DNA of 64,000 nt. Origin: Puccinia triticina (taxonomy: Eukaryota; Basidiomycota; Pucciniomycetes; Pucciniales; Pucciniaceae). The notes under the pieces were generated by a model that searched no databases, was not told where the DNA came from, and saw only the letters and a program-made list of their open reading frames with translations. The position numbers and the translations under genes were made by a program. Below are positions 62,253 to 64,000 of the stretch, piece by piece. Every line of letters starts with the position of its first letter. The first letter of the stretch is position 1. The stretch covers positions 3,658,001 through 3,722,000 of the forward strand of contig NC_070571.1 of assembly GCF_026914185.1 (NCBI RefSeq), in the 5' to 3' direction.

Positions 62253-64000
62253 CTTGCATAGCTTACATTAGTACTAGTGTTGCTATCCATTTCCCTTCCA
62301 AGCGCTATTCTCCCCTTTGAGTAGTTCCACAACGCATGACAGCAACTACGTGATTTTGGCCAGAAGACGTATGTGGGGAGCGGACACTGGCTGGGACACA
62401 ACAGAGGATTTAATTTTAACAATCAAGCAACATGTTTGCACTCACATGGCCGGGCGAGCTTTCTGGGAGCAGTTTATATTATCTCAAGTGTGCAAAACTC
62501 CCTGTTTATGACTTCTGCTCACATGTATTTCTTATAGTATATACTCTAAATTCACTTGTGATGACTTCTACAGTCATCTGTTTCTTATAATAAACCCTCT
62601 ATGTGCATGACAGGCAATTGAGATAGTCAGGTCCCAAAATGTTCGCAGTGGGATTGTACCCCATGGATCATATCACAACTCTTCAACTTTGTCTGCGCAA
62701 TTTTTCTCCAAGGAAGAACACGCGGCTCGCAACAAGGAGCTCACAGAACGGATGCCTTTTCTATACCAGCTCCTATGTGCTAAAATTCAGGGGAATAAAC
62801 CTTACCCAGTAAGCAAGTCACCGGTGGATCCAAAGGCCAATCCAGTTGAGGAGGCCTCCAATGAAGAAGATATATCTGATCCATCAGATGATATCCCTGA
62901 TATTGATGGATCATTACTCAAGAAAAGCCGTGACCCAGCAACCAGGAGAAAAAATTGTGTTGAGACAGTGAGTGTTTTCAATCAGTTGAATTACATCAAT
63001 TCTTAACCTGAGCTTCCTTTGAAAAATAGATTGCCCGTACCATCTGTGCAATGGTTGCCTTTGGCGTAAACCGTTGACACAATGGGTTTCAATTGATTAA
63101 CACTCTGGTATTTCTTGCCGCAGGAGTAACAGAGCGGGTTAGCGCATACCTCAACTACATAGGATTGAGCTCATCATGCAGAACCGCTCACGCTGCCCTC
63201 AAGAGCCTGGGTAATGAGGCTGAAGAGAAACTGAAAGCTAGATTCAATTTAGATGACTCCCCAAAGATAGCTCCATTCTTATGCTACGACAACTTAGATT
63301 TTCAAGAAAAAATACACATGAAGTCCATTGGTCACACCAGCAAGATGTTTCACGGTACTTGGGGATACATACACTCAATTCCACCCAACTTGTTGAAAAC
63401 GCTAGATCCCACCCAGCTCACCATTAAAGCCCTGAATGAAGCATTATACAAGGGCACCAAACTTGTTATACAACCGGACATGTTTACACCTACCGCTGAG
63501 AGCACCAAAAACTTTGAAAAAACACTCAAATCTCAGATTCCCCATGTCATTCTTATGTACATTGCCACCCCATGAGTTGACACAAGAATCAAGCTACAAA
63601 AGTCACCACCTGAAGTCAATCCAATTACACCTGTTGACCCAAACATTTCAATGCTGAAACTGATGCTTGCGTCCAATAATTCTGCCCTTGGGGTGGGTGA
63701 AGTATTCACTGGTGTGATCCAGCAGAGTGGTTTAAATCCAGAGGAATTCCACTCTTGGCTCCAGATCATAGAAAGCGACCTAGGATCATGTAATATCTTT
63801 GATAGTCTCAGGAAGCAGAGGACGCCTGCAGCGGGAAATCACAATAACCTTGATAATGTTCTACCTATTCTGGGCGCCGCACACACCCTGTGGAACCTCT
63901 CTCAAGCAATTTTCCTTGCTCACTGGGGAAATGAAAAGTATGCCCGTGATACTGGGGCCTGGCGGACGCTTCATGCACTTGGGATTCCCACCAAGAAGCC

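Larger units (their letters stand above)
60347..64000 (+). pseudogene. DUF6589-type gene, 3' end outside window, with two in-frame TGA codons
   Basis: Plus-strand gene of a basidiomycete family whose function is unknown. Exon 1 is 60347-60513 (MDKQPTSAHEV ... KQFLIAFFMLWCSIPNH); alternatively the start is ATG 60404. The intron 60514-62324 is enlarged by two MITEs. Exon 2 is 62325-62487 (GWDTTEDLILTIKQHV, FWEQFILSQ), exon 3 is 62614-62967 (AIEIVRSQNVRSG ... NCVET), and exon 4 runs from 63030 past 64000. Exon 4 holds LINTLVFLAAGVTERVSAYL, LCYDNLDFQEKIH, FHGTWGYIHSIPP, LVIQPDMFTPT, then ALGVGEVFTGVIQQSG and LPILGAAHTLWNLSQAIF, the landmarks on which I base the family call. In-frame TGA at 63075-63077 and 63573-63575 sit where Arg (CGA) would be natural. 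The family assignment is from memory of conserved motifs; the gene may be part of a mobile element. Confidence 0.6.

Overview
The window is fungal nuclear DNA, most likely from a basidiomycete with a large, repeat-rich genome; a rust fungus (Pucciniales) is my best guess. The evidence is short (60-90 nt) GT-AG introns, a degenerate fungal-type (FunK1) protein kinase, a DUF6589-type gene, small secreted protein genes, and nested Ty1/Copia, Ty3/Gypsy, LINE and hAT-like elements. The species is inferred, not shown. No rRNA gene, complete tRNA gene, CRISPR array or bacterial-style operon was seen.

Layout. 1-606: 3' part of a broken gene for a secreted ML (NPC2/MD-2-like lipid-binding) protein. 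779-6733: 5.9 kb terminal-inverted-repeat element with a TAA target duplication, containing two fields of CCGGTCAT-type palindromes and no recognisable transposase. 6.8-10.4 kb: foldback MITE, Copia RNase H relic, and a 1.6 kb element with perfect 26-bp TIRs. 10.7-11.2 kb: small secreted protein candidate. 12.36-13.15 kb: intact ML gene (minus). 15.1-16.8 kb: decayed FunK1 kinase (minus). 18.85-26.44 kb: gene-bearing core made of an intact ML gene followed by a head-to-head pair of small secreted Gly/Leu-rich protein genes. The 3.66 kb block from ML intron 1 onward is tandemly duplicated, with a third fragment after it. This gives four secreted-protein genes, one intact ML gene and one 5'-truncated ML copy.

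From 27.2 kb on, the window is almost entirely mobile DNA. A 4.96 kb Copia element (27211-32174, TSD GTCTT) is followed by a two-exon gene fragment (32601-32864). A 5.95 kb LINE (32893-38844, TSD ACTCAATTGAT) sits in the apparent intron after that fragment. Next is a 20.3 kb minus-strand Copia (38869-59140, TSD ACTCC), split by three solo-LTR-like insertions, a 4.9 kb hAT-like transposon (itself carrying another insert with 102-bp tandem repeats) and an 8.2 kb Gypsy element. A further LTR-like element (59226-60206) precedes a DUF6589-type gene that runs off the right end and carries two MITEs of the hAT family in its first intron.

Together the genes look like a small, recently amplified secreted-protein locus (ML proteins plus Gly/Leu-rich peptides) surrounded by transposons. 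Nearly all transposon reading frames are broken. The stop codons and lost catalytic residues I could read are mostly explainable by single C-to-T or G-to-A changes.
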